From Planctomycetota bacterium (GTDB taxonomy: Bacteria > Planctomycetota > UBA8742 > JACQVU01 > JANLHZ01): DNA of 36,621 nucleotides. This document shows positions 17,507 through 26,272 of this stretch, in pieces (position 1 is the first letter of the stretch; the number at the start of each line of letters is the position of its first letter). The notes under the pieces were generated by a model. It was given only the letters and a program-made list of their open reading frames with translations. It had not been told where the DNA came from and ran no database searches. Location of the stretch: positions 1-36,621 of the forward strand of contig JANLHZ010000054.1 in the NCBI GenBank assembly GCA_024653775.1, read 5' to 3'. A program made the translations under genes and the position numbers.

Positions 17507-17883
17507 TTTCGAGGTACGGAGAAGATTTTGAGCGACATCCAAAAACGACTCTGGATTCATTGTGGATTACGACCACTGGAGAATTGTAGTAAGAGAACAG
17601 ATATCAAGATGACCCGCACGTCTCATTTCTTCGTATGCGAGTCGAGAACGTCCACTGAACTCCGTTACTGTAAATGTTCGGTGAACCACATTCTCTGAAT
17701 TACAAAACCGGCGTCCTCGCAGTTCTTCAGCGCCGAGACGCGGAGAGCGCGGAGATTCGCAGAGAATTTTTGGAGTGCGCACAAATTCGTGGCGTGTACA
17801 TCCTGACCGTGAGCCGCTGGCGGATAGTAGCGCGGCCGTCCCACCCGCAATATAGCAACGAATAGCGCCGCACCTTGTTCCTG

Positions 17884-17977
17884 CTTTGCGCCTTCGCACC
17901 TTGGCGTCTTTGCGCGAAATATTTTTCGAAACCAGAGATTATGGGATCGTTTCGCGCCAAGGTGCGAAGGCGCAAAG
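17884..17977. repeat. Long inverted repeat, CTTTGCGCCTTCGCACCTTG family
   Basis: Arms 17884-17906 and 17955-17977 are a perfect 23-bp inverted repeat. Inside them GCGCGAAA and TTTCGCGC add a further stem. The arm sequence is of the 'tttgcgccttcgcaccttggcg' type that I recall as a common intergenic repeat in unrelated bacteria. There is no evident coding role. Confidence 0.7.
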
Positions 17978-18104
17978 GAATTAAATTCAAGATGGCGAAC
18001 TGATCCTGCGGGGATGGCAGAATACGTGAATTACCGAACCAGCACCACTAATCGCACTAAAAGGTCTATTATATGCCGATCACAGGTTTTCAGAAATAAC
18101 TGAG

Positions 18105-18149
18105 AAAAATTCCAAAAAAAATTTCGAAAAAACTTGTGAATTTTTTTTT
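18105..18149. promoter_or_regulatory. A/T-tract hairpin in the rplA leader region
   Basis: AAAAATTC at 18105-18112 and GAATTTTT at 18138-18145 can pair across a 25-base A-rich loop, and nine consecutive T follow the GAA from 18141. It lies about 75 bases before the rplA start. As a hairpin with a T-run it could terminate upstream transcription. As an A/T-tract block it could instead be an UP-like promoter element. L1 autoregulation acts through the leader in other bacteria, but I cannot identify an L1 site. Confidence 0.4.
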
Positions 18150-18221
18150 GCAGTCCTATTCTCCTTACCCTTTATCCAACAGTTGGGGAGGCATCTCGCC
18201 GTTTGCACCCGGAGGAAATAT

Positions 18222-18917
18222 ATGGTCAAGCAGAAGCATGGTAAGAAGTATCGTGCGGCCGCCACGAAAGTGGACCAGGCAAAGGTATACGAGCTGGACG
18301 AGGCCGTGGGAGTGCTTCAGGGGCTGAAACTCGCAAAATTCGACGAGACCATCGAGTTCGTCGCAAAGCTCAATATCGATCCGAAAAAGGCCGAGCAGCG
18401 TATCAGAGGCGCGTTTTCGCTGCCGAACGGACTTGGTAAGGCCAAGAAGGTGATCGTGTTCGCGGAAGGCAAGGAGGCGGAAGACGCGAAGGCCGCCGGA
18501 GCCATCGAAACCGGCACGACGGACCTCGCAGAGAAGATAAAGAACGGCTGGATGGATTTCGATGTCGTCATCGCGACCAAGAATACCATGCGTTTCGTAC
18601 AACCGCTCGGCAAAACCCTCGGTCCTTCGGGCAAAATGCCGAACGTGAAAACTGGAACGGTGACGGAGAACGTCATCACGGCTGTAAAGGATTTCACCGC
18701 TGGTAAGCTGGAATTCAAAACGGACGATTTCGGCAATATAGCGGTCCCCGTCGGCAAGAAGAGTTTCGAGAAAAAGGCTCTGATCGAGAATATCGAGGCG
18801 TTTTACGAGCACATCCGGGGCCTCAAACCCGCAACCGTAAAGGGTGTTTTTATTCAGAAGACGTCGGTTTCGAGCACGATGGGGCCGGGTTTGCGGGTCG
18901 CTTTTGCCACAGTGTAG
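18222..18917 (+). CDS. rplA: 50S ribosomal protein L1
   Basis: L1 binds 23S rRNA at the mobile stalk near the E site and usually represses its own operon. The 231 residues match the family along their whole length, including the MVKQKHGKKYRAA start, the KAEQRIRGAFSLPNG segment and the LGPSGKMPN signature. The start at 18222 follows GGAGGAAAT; an upstream in-frame start at 18183 would add 13 residues outside the family pattern. rplK, which normally precedes it, is absent. The TAG stop lies in the first unit of a 15-bp tandem repeat. The gene heads the run rplA-rplJ-rplL-rpoB. Confidence 0.96.
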   Translation: MVKQKHGKKYRAAATKVDQAKVYELDEAVGVLQGLKLAKFDETIEFVAKLNIDPKKAEQRIRGAFSLPNGLGKAKKVIVFAEGKEAEDAKAAGAIETGTTDLAEKIKNGWMDFDVVIATKNTMRFVQPLGKTLGPSGKMPNVKTGTVTENVITAVKDFTAGKLEFKTDDFGNIAVPVGKKSFEKKALIENIEAFYEHIRGLKPATVKGVFIQKTSVSSTMGPGLRVAFATV

Positions 18918-18965
18918 ACAGGCGCTGTGTAGACGGGCACTGGGTAGACTGCCGCTGTTTAGACG
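18912..18965 (+). repeat. 15-bp tandem repeat across the rplA stop codon
   Basis: Units GTGTAGACAGGCGCT, GTGTAGACGGGCACT and GGGTAGACTGCCGCT, then a partial GTTTAGACG. Because the period is divisible by three, each unit places a TAG in the rplA frame, at 18915, 18930, 18945 and 18960. The gene's own stop is the first of these. It occupies more than half of the rplA-rplJ gap. Confidence 0.85.
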
Positions 18966-19005
18966 CTTTTATCATCAGGGAAATTCGAGGGAATAGAGGT
19001 CTTAG

Positions 19006-19650
19006 ATGGCAAAATCACTTAAAAAGGCCATTGTCGCTGAATACGTGGACTGGTTCAAGGACGTCGACGGCGGCGTGTTCATTGACTATCAGGGCATTTC
19101 CGCGAAGGACGCGTTCACGCTCCGGGCGCAGCTTCGGAAGTTCGGGCTTAGGATCAAGGTAGTGAAGAATTCTCTTTTCGAGGTCGCGATGGCGGAACTC
19201 GGACGTTTTGGCCGGGTCAGCGGCGACGACCGCGTTCAGCGCAAGAATGCCTCGAAAAGGCTCCATACAAGCCTGGAAGGGCCTGTGGCGGTGATTTTCA
19301 CCGAAGAAGAAGGAAGCGCGTTCCGGGTTGCGAAGACGCTTAAAAACGAGAGGAAGAAGCTCCCGAGGGTGAAAGTCAAGGGCGGATTCGCGGAAGGCGA
19401 ATTCGTGGACGAAAAGACGGTTTCGAAGGTTTGGACGGAAGTTCCGAGCAGGGAAGAACTTGTCGCCCAGGTCGCGGGAAGCATCGTCAATATGGGCGGC
19501 TCGCTGCTATCCGCGATTCTCGCGCCCGCGGCGCAGATCGCGAGTCAGATCGAAAAGCTCGGAGAAGAGAAGGAAAGCGCACCGTCGGAGGCTCCCGCTG
19601 CGTCGGAGGCGCCCGTTGCGGCAGAAGCGCCCGCGGGAGCGGAGGCTTAG
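19006..19650 (+). CDS. rplJ: 50S ribosomal protein L10
   Basis: L10 anchors the L7/L12 dimers at the stalk base and regulates its operon by binding the leader. The 214 residues include the N-terminal rRNA-binding domain (VFIDYQGISAKD, KVVKNSLFEVA), the LEGPVAVIF strand and the VPSREELVAQVAGS segment before the C-terminal L7/L12-binding helix. It is longer than the usual 165-180 residues. Part of the excess is an apparent basic insert at about 68-88 (VSGDDRVQRKNASK), and part is a C-terminal Ala/Pro/Glu tail with repeated EAP units. The start at 19006 is preceded by GAGGT. It lies directly ahead of rplL. Confidence 0.94.
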   Translation: MAKSLKKAIVAEYVDWFKDVDGGVFIDYQGISAKDAFTLRAQLRKFGLRIKVVKNSLFEVAMAELGRFGRVSGDDRVQRKNASKRLHTSLEGPVAVIFTEEEGSAFRVAKTLKNERKKLPRVKVKGGFAEGEFVDEKTVSKVWTEVPSREELVAQVAGSIVNMGGSLLSAILAPAAQIASQIEKLGEEKESAPSEAPAASEAPVAAEAPAGAEA

Positions 19651-19716
19651 AATTCGCCCAAGATGGAAATTCGGTAAGAGTTTTTTGGAAGTCGTTTATT
19701 TATATTGGAGAGAAAA

Positions 19717-20124
19717 ATGTCGGAAGAAACCACCCACAGTTGGTCGGAAGAAATTAAAGAGCTGGGTGAAAAGCTCGTCGCGCTGACTATCAAGAAGGCG
19801 CAGGAGCTGAAGACCTACCTCAAGGAAGTCCACGGTATCGAACCCGCGGCGGGAGGCGGAGCGGTCATGATGGCGGCACCGGCGGCGGCTGAAGCCGACG
19901 AGCCGGCGGAGAAGACCGAGTTCGACGTCATCCTCGCTTCGCCCGGCGACGCGAAAATCGGCGTGATCAAGGTCGTCCGTACGATCACTGGTCTCACACT
20001 GAAAGAGGCGAAGGATCTCGTCGACGCGTGTCCGAAGCCGATCAAGGAAAAGGTCCGTAAGGACGAAGCGGACAAGATCAAGTCCGAAATCGAGGCCGCA
20101 GGCGGCGCGGTCGAGATAAAGTAA
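19717..20124 (+). CDS. rplL: 50S ribosomal protein L7/L12
   Basis: L7/L12 forms the flexible stalk that recruits translational GTPases. The 135 residues show the N-terminal dimerisation helices, a Gly/Ala-rich hinge (about 46-66) and the C-terminal factor-binding domain, with [23 protein letters not shown] and AGGAVEIK. The ATG at 19717 follows GGAGAGAAAA, an ideal ribosome site; an in-frame TTG at 19705 overlaps that site and is less likely. It follows rplJ after a 66-base gap and precedes rpoB across a strong hairpin. Confidence 0.96.
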   Translation: MSEETTHSWSEEIKELGEKLVALTIKKAQELKTYLKEVHGIEPAAGGGAVMMAAPAAAEADEPAEKTEFDVILASPGDAKIGVIKVVRTITGLTLKEAKDLVDACPKPIKEKVRKDEADKIKSEIEAAGGAVEIK

Positions 20125-20184
20125 TCACCCTTTTCAGGTGTGGAATTGATTATTATTGCTTCTTTTTTGAGCACTGCTGAGTTT

Positions 20185-20232
20185 CAGGTGTACGCCCGGA
20201 AATTTGATTTTCGGGCGGGCGCCTGCATTTTT
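20185..20232 (+). terminator. Hairpin and T-run between rplL and rpoB (attenuator)
   Basis: Arms 20185-20198 and 20212-20225 pair at about 10 of 14 positions, with an uninterrupted CGCCCG/CGGGCG core, and TTTTT follows at 20228-20232. It resembles an intrinsic terminator with a short T-run. In Escherichia coli a partial terminator in the same gap lowers rpoBC expression relative to the ribosomal proteins, and the same role is the simplest reading here. Confidence 0.6.
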
Positions 20233-20255
20233 GGCTGAGCTGAACCGGAGTCAAC

Positions 20256-23200
20256 GTGCAGAAGATAACAGAGAGACGGGTATTCGGGACGGTCAAGGAC
20301 CTTCGTCCGGTGAAAGACCTTTGCATGCTGCAGGTGGATTCCTACGAGAAATTCCTCCAGCGAGGCAAGGACCCGGCAAAGCGCAAGAAGGACGTGGGGC
20401 TCGAAGCGATCATCCGCGAAATTTTCCCCATCAAGAGCAGCGAGACCGCTAAAAAGGAAGACGTGCTCGAGCTGCACTATCTGAGCTACGAACTCGGAAG
20501 GCCGCGGTACGAGCCGGACGAATGCCGGAAGCTCCGCCACACGTTCAGCGCGCCGTTCAAAATCAAGTGCAGGCTCGAAAAGCCGGACGGACCCGTGGAG
20601 GAAGACGTCTACCTGGGCGAAATACCGCTTATGATTGGCGGAGGCGAATTCATCGTCAACGGAGCCGAGCGAGTGATCGTCAGTCAGCTCCACCGCTCTC
20701 CGGGCGTCGACTTCGGCGTTGAAGTCCAGAGCACGGAAAAGAAGCTCCACAACTGCCGCATCATCCCGGAGCGCGGCTCGTGGATCGAGCTTAACGTGAC
20801 GAAGAAGGACGTCCTTCAGGTCCGCATCGACCAGAGCGGCAAGTTCAGCGCGCTGACGCTGCTCCGCGCGATGGACGAGAAGTTCTCGACGAACGCCGAC
20901 ATTCTGCGCACGTTCTATCCGACGCAGCGCATCAAGATCAAAGGCGATCCCAAGGGCGCGGCGAAGGCGATGATGGGCAAGCTTGTCGTGCACGACCTCG
21001 TCGACGAGGAATCGGGCGAAGTGCTCATCGAGTCGGGAACTCCGATCAACAAGGACAAAGCGAAGGAAATCGCGATGTCCGAGCTTGACTCGATCGAAGT
21101 CATCAGCGAAGTGAAGGATCCGCTCATCCTGAACAGCATCTTCGACGACCAGACTTCGAGTCATAAGGAAGCGCTCGTAAAGATCTACAACCGTCTCCGT
21201 CCCGGAAATCCGCCAAGTCTCGAAAAGGCGAAGCAGCTCTTCCACGAGCGGTTCTTCGACGTCACCCGCTACTGTCTCGGCCGCGTGGGGCGGTTCCGCC
21301 TGAACCGCAAATTCCGCCTCGACGCGGACGAAAACATTCTGACGCTGATCCCCGACGATTACCTTAGCGCCATCAAGTACGTCATCGGACTCCGCAACCC
21401 TGGCGAAGAGCGCGCGATGGTCGACGATATCGACCACCTTGGCAACCGCCGCGTCAGGCCGATCGACGAACTCGCGGGGGACGAGTTCCGCAAGGGATTC
21501 CACAAGCTGAAACGCAACGTCCTCGAGCGAATGAACATGGATCACGGCGACGGGAAGGCGCTCAGCCCGAGGCAGCTCATCAACTCGAAGACCGTGTCGT
21601 CGAGCATCGAGTATTTCTTCGCGCGGAGCGAGCTTTCCCAGGTCGTCGACCAGACGAACCCGCTTTCCCAGCTCACCCACGAGCGAAGGCTCAGCGCCCT
21701 CGGCCCTGGCGGTCTTAACAGGAAGCGCGCGGGCTTCGAGGTCCGCGACGTCCACGTCTCCCACTACGGTCGCATCTGCCCGATCGAGACTCCGGAAGGA
21801 ACGAACATCGGACTCATCAGTTCGCTTTCGATTTTCGCCCAGGTCGACGAGTACGGATTCCTCAAGACGCCTTACCTAGTAGTCAAAAACGGCAAGGTGA
21901 CGGACGAGGACACGTACCTTCGCGCGGACGAGGAGAACGACTCCATCATCGCGCCCGCGGACACGCCGATGGACAAGAACGGCAAGATTCTCGGCGATAA
22001 GGTTCTCGTTCGAAAGTACGGCGACTTCAACTTCGTCCCGGTGAAAGACATCCAGTATATCGACGTCAGCCCGAAGCAGATCGTGGGCGTCAGCGCGTCG
22101 CTGATCCCGTTCCTCGAGCACGACGACGCGAACCGCGCGCTGATGGGTTCGAACATGCAGCGCCAGGCGGTGCCGCTCCTGCAGACGGAGCCGCCGCTGG
22201 TGGCGACGGGGATGGAGCAGGTCGTCGCGCAGAACACGGGGATGGTCGTCAAGAGCGAAACGGCGGGCACCGTCACATACGTCGACTCGCAGAAGATCGT
22301 CATCGCGGACAAGAACTACCACCTCCGCAAGTTCGTCGGACTGAACGAACGCACCTGCCTGAACCAGAAACCGATCGTGTCGGTGGGACAGAAAGTCAAG
22401 CGCGGCGAAATCATCGCAGACGGCGCGGGCACGAGTCAGGGCGAACTCAGCCTCGGGAAGAACATTCTCGTCGCGTTCATGCCCTGGGACGGCTACAACT
22501 TCGAGGACGCGATCGTCGTAAGCGAACGCCTGCTCGTAGACGACGTCTATACCAGTCTGCACATCGACAGCTTCGAAATCGAAATCCGCGAGACGAAGCT
22601 CGGACGCGAAGAGTTCACCCGCGACATCCCGAACGTGTCGGACAAGGCGCTCAAGAACCTCGACGAGAACGGAATCGTGCGCATCGGAACGAAGGTGCGT
22701 CCGGGAGACATCCTCGTCGGAAAGGTCGCGCCGAAGTCGAAGTCGGAGTTGAGTCCGGAAGAGAAGCTGCTCCACGCGATCTTCGGAAAAGCGGGCGAGG
22801 ACGTGAAGAACGACTCCCTCGAAGTCCCGAGCGGCGTGGAGGGCGTCGTAATCGACGCGCAGAAGTTCAGCCGGAAGACTAACCTGAGCGAGGAAGAGCG
22901 TCTTGCGAAGAAGAAAATGCAGAAAATCATCGATGACGAGTACAACGGGAAGCTCGAGGAGCATCTCGTCGGACTCATCACCGACCTCGAAGCGCTTCTC
23001 GGAGGCAAGGTCGTCGATCACGACGGCACCAAGGTTACAAGTGACTTCAAGCGCACGATAACGGAAATGAAAGCCGTGAAGGAACGCCTTCTCGGCGGGA
23101 AGCTCAAAGTCGAAGACGGCCTCTCGGAGCGCGCGAGCAAGATCGTCAGCGATTACCGCAACATCATAAACGAGGACGACGACGACAAGTTCCGCAAGTC

Positions 23201-23978
23201 TTCGCGACTCACGCAAGGCGACGATCTCCCGACCGGCGTGCTCGAGATGGTGAAGGTCTTCATCGCGACGAAACGAAGCCTCAGCGTAGGCGACAAGTTC
23301 GCCGGACGTCACGGAAACAAGGGCGTCGTAAGCAAGATCCTCCCCATCGAGGACATGCCGTTCCTCGAGGACGGAACTCCGGTGGATATGATCCTGAACC
23401 CGCTCGGCGTTCCAAGCCGAATGAACGTCGGTCAGGTGCTGGAGCTTCACCTCGGCTGGGCCGCGGGAAAGCTCGGCTTCCAGGCGATTCTTCCCGTGTT
23501 CAGCGGAACGACGGAAGCGGATATCGAAGTGTGCCTCAGAGAGGCGAAACTTCCCGAGTCCGGCAAGATCCAGCTTTACGACGGTCGCACCGGGGTTCCT
23601 TTCGATCAGCATGTGGCTGTGGGGCAGATGTATATGCTCAAACTGCATCACCTCGTGGACGACAAGGTCCATGCCCGCGCGACGGGACCGTACAGCCTTA
23701 TCACCCAGCAGCCGCTGGGCGGAAAGGCGCGATTCGGCGGACAGCGCTTCGGCGAGATGGAAGTATGGGCGCTCGAAGCCTACGGCGCGGCGCACATCCT
23801 GCAGGAGCTTCTCACGATCAAGAGCGACGATGTGGACGGTCGCACGAAGATCTATGAGAGCATGGTAAACGGACGAAACATCCTCGAGGCGGGCACGCCC
23901 ATGAGCTTCGAGGTTCTCACGAACGAGATCAAGGGTCTCGCACTGAATATGGTACTTGATAGAAAAAGACTGGGCTAG
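20256..23978 (+). CDS. rpoB: DNA-directed RNA polymerase beta subunit
   Basis: The 1240-residue beta subunit is colinear with the bacterial family. The rifampicin pocket at about residue 460-490 reads [24 protein letters not shown]; the residues equivalent to E. coli D516, H526, R529 and S531 are conserved, while F514 and M515 are both Val, N518 is Thr and K527 is Glu. [14 protein letters not shown] follows. The C-terminal part has [39 protein letters not shown] and a clamp end. Translation starts at a GTG after CGGAG. Normally rpoC follows within about 100 bases; here a double hairpin and two foreign-looking genes intervene. Confidence 0.97.
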   Translation: MQKITERRVFGTVKDLRPVKDLCMLQVDSYEKFLQRGKDPAKRKKDVGLEAIIREIFPIKSSETAKKEDVLELHYLSYELGRPRYEPDECRKLRHTFSAPFKIKCRLEKPDGPVEEDVYLGEIPLMIGGGEFIVNGAERVIVSQLHRSPGVDFGVEVQSTEKKLHNCRIIPERGSWIELNVTKKDVLQVRIDQSGKFSALTLLRAMDEKFSTNADILRTFYPTQRIKIKGDPKGAAKAMMGKLVVHDLVDEESGEVLIESGTPINKDKAKEIAMSELDSIEVISEVKDPLILNSIFDDQTSSHKEALVKIYNRLRPGNPPSLEKAKQLFHERFFDVTRYCLGRVGRFRLNRKFRLDADENILTLIPDDYLSAIKYVIGLRNPGEERAMVDDIDHLGNRRVRPIDELAGDEFRKGFHKLKRNVLERMNMDHGDGKALSPRQLINSKTVSSSIEYFFARSELSQVVDQTNPLSQLTHERRLSALGPGGLNRKRAGFEVRDVHVSHYGRICPIETPEGTNIGLISSLSIFAQVDEYGFLKTPYLVVKNGKVTDEDTYLRADEENDSIIAPADTPMDKNGKILGDKVLVRKYGDFNFVPVKDIQYIDVSPKQIVGVSASLIPFLEHDDANRALMGSNMQRQAVPLLQTEPPLVATGMEQVVAQNTGMVVKSETAGTVTYVDSQKIVIADKNYHLRKFVGLNERTCLNQKPIVSVGQKVKRGEIIADGAGTSQGELSLGKNILVAFMPWDGYNFEDAIVVSERLLVDDVYTSLHIDSFEIEIRETKLGREEFTRDIPNVSDKALKNLDENGIVRIGTKVRPGDILVGKVAPKSKSELSPEEKLLHAIFGKAGEDVKNDSLEVPSGVEGVVIDAQKFSRKTNLSEEERLAKKKMQKIIDDEYNGKLEEHLVGLITDLEALLGGKVVDHDGTKVTSDFKRTITEMKAVKERLLGGKLKVEDGLSERASKIVSDYRNIINEDDDDKFRKSSRLTQGDDLPTGVLEMVKVFIATKRSLSVGDKFAGRHGNKGVVSKILPIEDMPFLEDGTPVDMILNPLGVPSRMNVGQVLELHLGWAAGKLGFQAILPVFSGTTEADIEVCLREAKLPESGKIQLYDGRTGVPFDQHVAVGQMYMLKLHHLVDDKVHARATGPYSLITQQPLGGKARFGGQRFGEMEVWALEAYGAAHILQELLTIKSDDVDGRTKIYESMVNGRNILEAGTPMSFEVLTNEIKGLALNMVLDRKRLG

Positions 23979-23981
23979 TGG

Positions 23982-24024
23982 CACTGGCATCCTGCCAGTG
24001 AGTTTCACGGACGAGACGTCCGTG
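23982..24024. repeat. REP-like double hairpin immediately after rpoB
   Basis: Two adjacent perfect stems start 4 bases after the rpoB stop: CACTGGCA/TGCCAGTG (23982-23989 with 23993-24000, loop TCC) and CACGGACG/CGTCCGTG (24006-24013 with 24017-24024, loop AGA). The paired 'GGCACTGGCATCCTGCCAGTG' style is one I recall as dispersed intergenic repeats in planctomycete-like and other genomes. There is no T-run, so it is not a classic terminator. It marks the left border of the AT-richer insert. Confidence 0.8.
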
Positions 24025-24061
24025 CTACCAAGGAATAGATATCAACGGACCAAGTGTGGAT

Positions 24062-24790
24062 ATGAATCTTAGATACGAAATTGGTCAAACAACTAATTTA
24101 CTCGACAATACTGGAAATGGAGCGACAATTGCGCAGATTGAAAATGGTGCATTGTTATACTATAACCTAATGGGGCAGTTTGACAATTTACTGAATCCCA
24201 CAACTCGTGATCCAAATAAGGATATTCAAACATCCTGTTTCGAGCAATCAGCGACATTTGAGCTGTTATCAAAAATTGTTGGACTCGAAACCCATAGCGT
24301 ATACGTCGATCCACTTGTGGCAAAGAATAGAATTTACCCTATTTCCGTATTCGGTGATAGACCTGTTAATGGATTGAGACCCACTTACTGGAATGATGAG
24401 CCTGTGCGAAGTAGGGCATATTCAACACATGCATATAATGTTACTGGTAGCCTACAACTAGTTAGTTTAGGCGGTGACGTACTTTCCGATGATGATGGCT
24501 CGACTGGCGCGAAGTCAGTCTATGCAGGCGGATTCGTTTATGATGCACTTTTTGCCTACGGAGGGTTTCCAGTGAATCCCACTTTCAGGAATCCCGGACC
24601 CTCTGCTTTAAGTAATGAAGTTTACTTCTGGCGATGGATGATCGATAGCAGCACTCTTGCGATCGATGATTTAACAACCGTGAATATAGATGAACAAGAA
24701 AATGACATCCAGTCAGTAATAAACCCCGTTGGACAGCGCAGTGAAGCAAGGAACACAGGCCACAAAGTACTGTCTTTGCGAATCCACTGA
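24062..24790 (+). CDS. Transglutaminase-like protein, possibly 5'-truncated
   Basis: 242 residues from the ATG at 24062; an in-frame GTG two codons earlier (24056) is also possible. A transglutaminase/papain-like catalytic layout can be read: C59 in SCFEQSATFELLSKIVGLETH, H123 in YSTHAYNV, and D161 in GFVYDALF. This assignment is tentative. There is no signal peptide, and the open frame continues upstream about 20 codons to a stop inside the repeat after rpoB, so it may be the C-terminal part of a longer secreted protein. Base composition is clearly AT-richer than rpoB or rpoC, with many TTA, ATA and AAT codons. It precedes a lipoprotein gene by 21 bases. No strong ribosome site is seen, adding to the suspicion of truncation. 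Confidence 0.55.
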   Translation: MNLRYEIGQTTNLLDNTGNGATIAQIENGALLYYNLMGQFDNLLNPTTRDPNKDIQTSCFEQSATFELLSKIVGLETHSVYVDPLVAKNRIYPISVFGDRPVNGLRPTYWNDEPVRSRAYSTHAYNVTGSLQLVSLGGDVLSDDDGSTGAKSVYAGGFVYDALFAYGGFPVNPTFRNPGPSALSNEVYFWRWMIDSSTLAIDDLTTVNIDEQENDIQSVINPVGQRSEARNTGHKVLSLRIH

Positions 24791-24811
24791 TAAATCGGAA
24801 AGGCATGAAAC

Positions 24812-26272
24812 ATGTATACTTATCCTTTCACTTCTTCAAAAAAAAATATCACGATTGCTGCCTTACAAATTCTTTTCTCATTATCGCTCTTAGTGTTTGT
24901 CGGGTGCATAAGCGGATCCGACGGTAAAAGCGAGCATTCCGCGAGCACCCCAAATAGCGCACGTGATTCCGAGGGAAAAATAAATGATGTCGACTCGAAT
25001 TCCACTGTCATGGCGTCGATGATTCGCAGAGATACTGACTCAGTGTCTTATCTCAGCGAGGAAGTCGAGAAGTCGTTATCATTCATTCTTTTTGAGATCG
25101 ACAACATTTCACCGGAAGATATTCAGCGTGCCGACGAATTGGGAATAGGCCTGCCTCCGGACCTAAGTTGTCCATTGATTGAAGGGTTTGACTTGGATCA
25201 ACCAGCGATTACCGATATTCGAATGAGTAATTCCGGGGTGGAGGAACTGTATCGCTTCAATTCGAGTCCGTATTTTAAAAAAAGCGGGAAAGTGCTTTTT
25301 CCTATGGTTTCAACAGTAAGGTATTTCGATAACAGAAGGATAGAGATTCACACTACTGTATACAGCGGCATTGATGCGTGCAAAAGGGCTTGGCTTGCCC
25401 TCGCGACTCATTACCGGTTGCCCTCCGCTCTCGTGGCGATTCCTCTTTCAGAGGTTGGTGTTACTTTGCTTGGTGAATCTATTTTCTATACTAATTTCGA
25501 GGATTCAAAAAATTATTTAGGCGCATATTACGCTTATCACAACGTGTTTATAGAAGTTCGAATACATCAAACCGACCCGCAGTATCTTGTCGATACAATA
25601 GTGTCAATCGACGATTATTTTTTCAGGCAACCCCTCGTTGAAACTCTCGATGACAGCGAATTCGCGCCTGTTATTAATCGCTTCGAACTTGAAAATAATC
25701 GAATCCACATCGGGGAGCGCTCGCATATTCGCCTCGAAGTCACCAATCCCGATTCAGAGCTTTCCGTTCCCGATCATTCCCTTCTCGAAGCGGGAATCGG
25801 GGTGAACTGGAGCGGGGACAAACCTTCCTGGCTTCGAATTACTGAGGGTATCGATGGACATCCATGGTATAGCCTAAAGGAAGACAGCGACTATGGAAAC
25901 GTGTTTGTATATCCATTCGAGGAGGAATTCGTTCAAACTGCCAGAGTGGTTGATGGAGTAAGGGAGGTTGAAACTGTTAGCGCCGAACCGGGGACATATC
26001 CGCTCAGGATTACGGTTTTTAACGAGCGTGGACTGACAGCAAGCGCGGAAATTGAAGTAGTGGTGCTTCCGGAGCGCGAGCGACCGGACGATTCCGATGA
26101 CGAATCGGACGAAGACCACAACCGAGGTCACGGGAACGACGACGACCGTCACGATGAAGATAACCCCGGTCAAGGTCACGGAAATCAGGGTGATGACCAC
26201 GACAGAGGCCACGGAAATGACGATGACCGCCACGATGAGGATAATCCGGGACGCGAAAACCGAGATCCGTAG
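24812..26272 (+). CDS. Lipoprotein with repetitive Asp/His/Gly/Asn-rich tail
   Basis: 486 residues; not a family I recognise. The signal peptide (10-31) ends in FVGC, with the lipidated cysteine at C32. Residues about 70-290 are mixed alpha/beta with no known motif. Residues about 295-425 look like one Ig-like sandwich (PVINRFELENN, GTYPLRITVFNERG). The tail from about 430 is built from charged units and contains RGHGNDDDRHDEDNPG twice (438-453 and 465-480), a plausible divalent-metal-binding or linker segment. A closely similar tail is encoded on the minus strand at the right edge of the window. The body of the gene is AT-rich like the preceding gene, while the tail is GC-richer. The ribosome site is GGAAAGG. 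It is inserted between rpoB and rpoC. Confidence 0.75.
   Translation: MYTYPFTSSKKNITIAALQILFSLSLLVFVGCISGSDGKSEHSASTPNSARDSEGKINDVDSNSTVMASMIRRDTDSVSYLSEEVEKSLSFILFEIDNISPEDIQRADELGIGLPPDLSCPLIEGFDLDQPAITDIRMSNSGVEELYRFNSSPYFKKSGKVLFPMVSTVRYFDNRRIEIHTTVYSGIDACKRAWLALATHYRLPSALVAIPLSEVGVTLLGESIFYTNFEDSKNYLGAYYAYHNVFIEVRIHQTDPQYLVDTIVSIDDYFFRQPLVETLDDSEFAPVINRFELENNRIHIGERSHIRLEVTNPDSELSVPDHSLLEAGIGVNWSGDKPSWLRITEGIDGHPWYSLKEDSDYGNVFVYPFEEEFVQTARVVDGVREVETVSAEPGTYPLRITVFNERGLTASAEIEVVVLPERERPDDSDDESDEDHNRGHGNDDDRHDEDNPGQGHGNQGDDHDRGHGNDDDRHDEDNPGRENRDP
26123..26251 (+). repeat. In-frame repeats of the DHGN-rich tail
   Basis: Two 48-base units at 26123-26170 and 26204-26251 encode the identical 16-residue string RGHGNDDDRHDEDNPG but differ at several third positions, so the protein sequence seems to be conserved by selection rather than by very recent duplication. 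A 15-residue version is encoded at 36424-36468 on the minus strand. Confidence 0.85.

Larger units (their letters stand above)
17084..18221. other. 1.1-kb gene-free mosaic of dispersed repeats upstream of rplA
   Basis: No reading frame here looks like a protein; the translatable stretches are made of repeats. It holds the nested inverted element at 17366-17506, a purine-rich GCCGAGACGCGGAGAGCGCG segment at about 17731-17750 (a type I recall in many intergenic regions), and the long inverted repeat 17884-17977. Just before rplA is an A/T-tract region. In most bacteria rplK, nusG and secE precede rplA, so this is a rearranged junction. The rplA promoter should be in about 18000-18200 but I cannot assign its elements. 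Confidence 0.7.

Noticed and set aside
16496-17698. Plus-strand frame of 400 codons running from the giant lipoprotein gene into the repeat region
   Set aside because: The first half is antisense to the signal peptide and ZU5-like coding region, and the second half translates the nested inverted repeats.
17567-17990. Several overlapping small frames in both strands upstream of rplA
   Set aside because: They are translations of dispersed intergenic repeats, with no ribosome site or conserved motif.
17084-18221. Possible tRNA or structured RNA gene in the long gap before rplA
   Set aside because: No cloverleaf, no T-loop GGTTCGAATC-type sequence and no CCA-end arrangement could be found; the structures seen are inverted repeats.
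21636-21710. Rifampicin-resistance substitutions in RpoB
   Set aside because: The main resistance positions (D516, H526, R529 and S531 equivalents) are wild type. The F514, M515, N518 and K527 changes are not enough to predict resistance.
20184-21764. Long minus-strand open frame across rpoB
   Set aside because: It is the antisense of rpoB, open because of high GC and codon bias; its composition (Asp, Leu, Arg, Val rich) is typical of such shadows. Similar long frames at 21876-24008 and 27032-29494 were rejected for the same reason.
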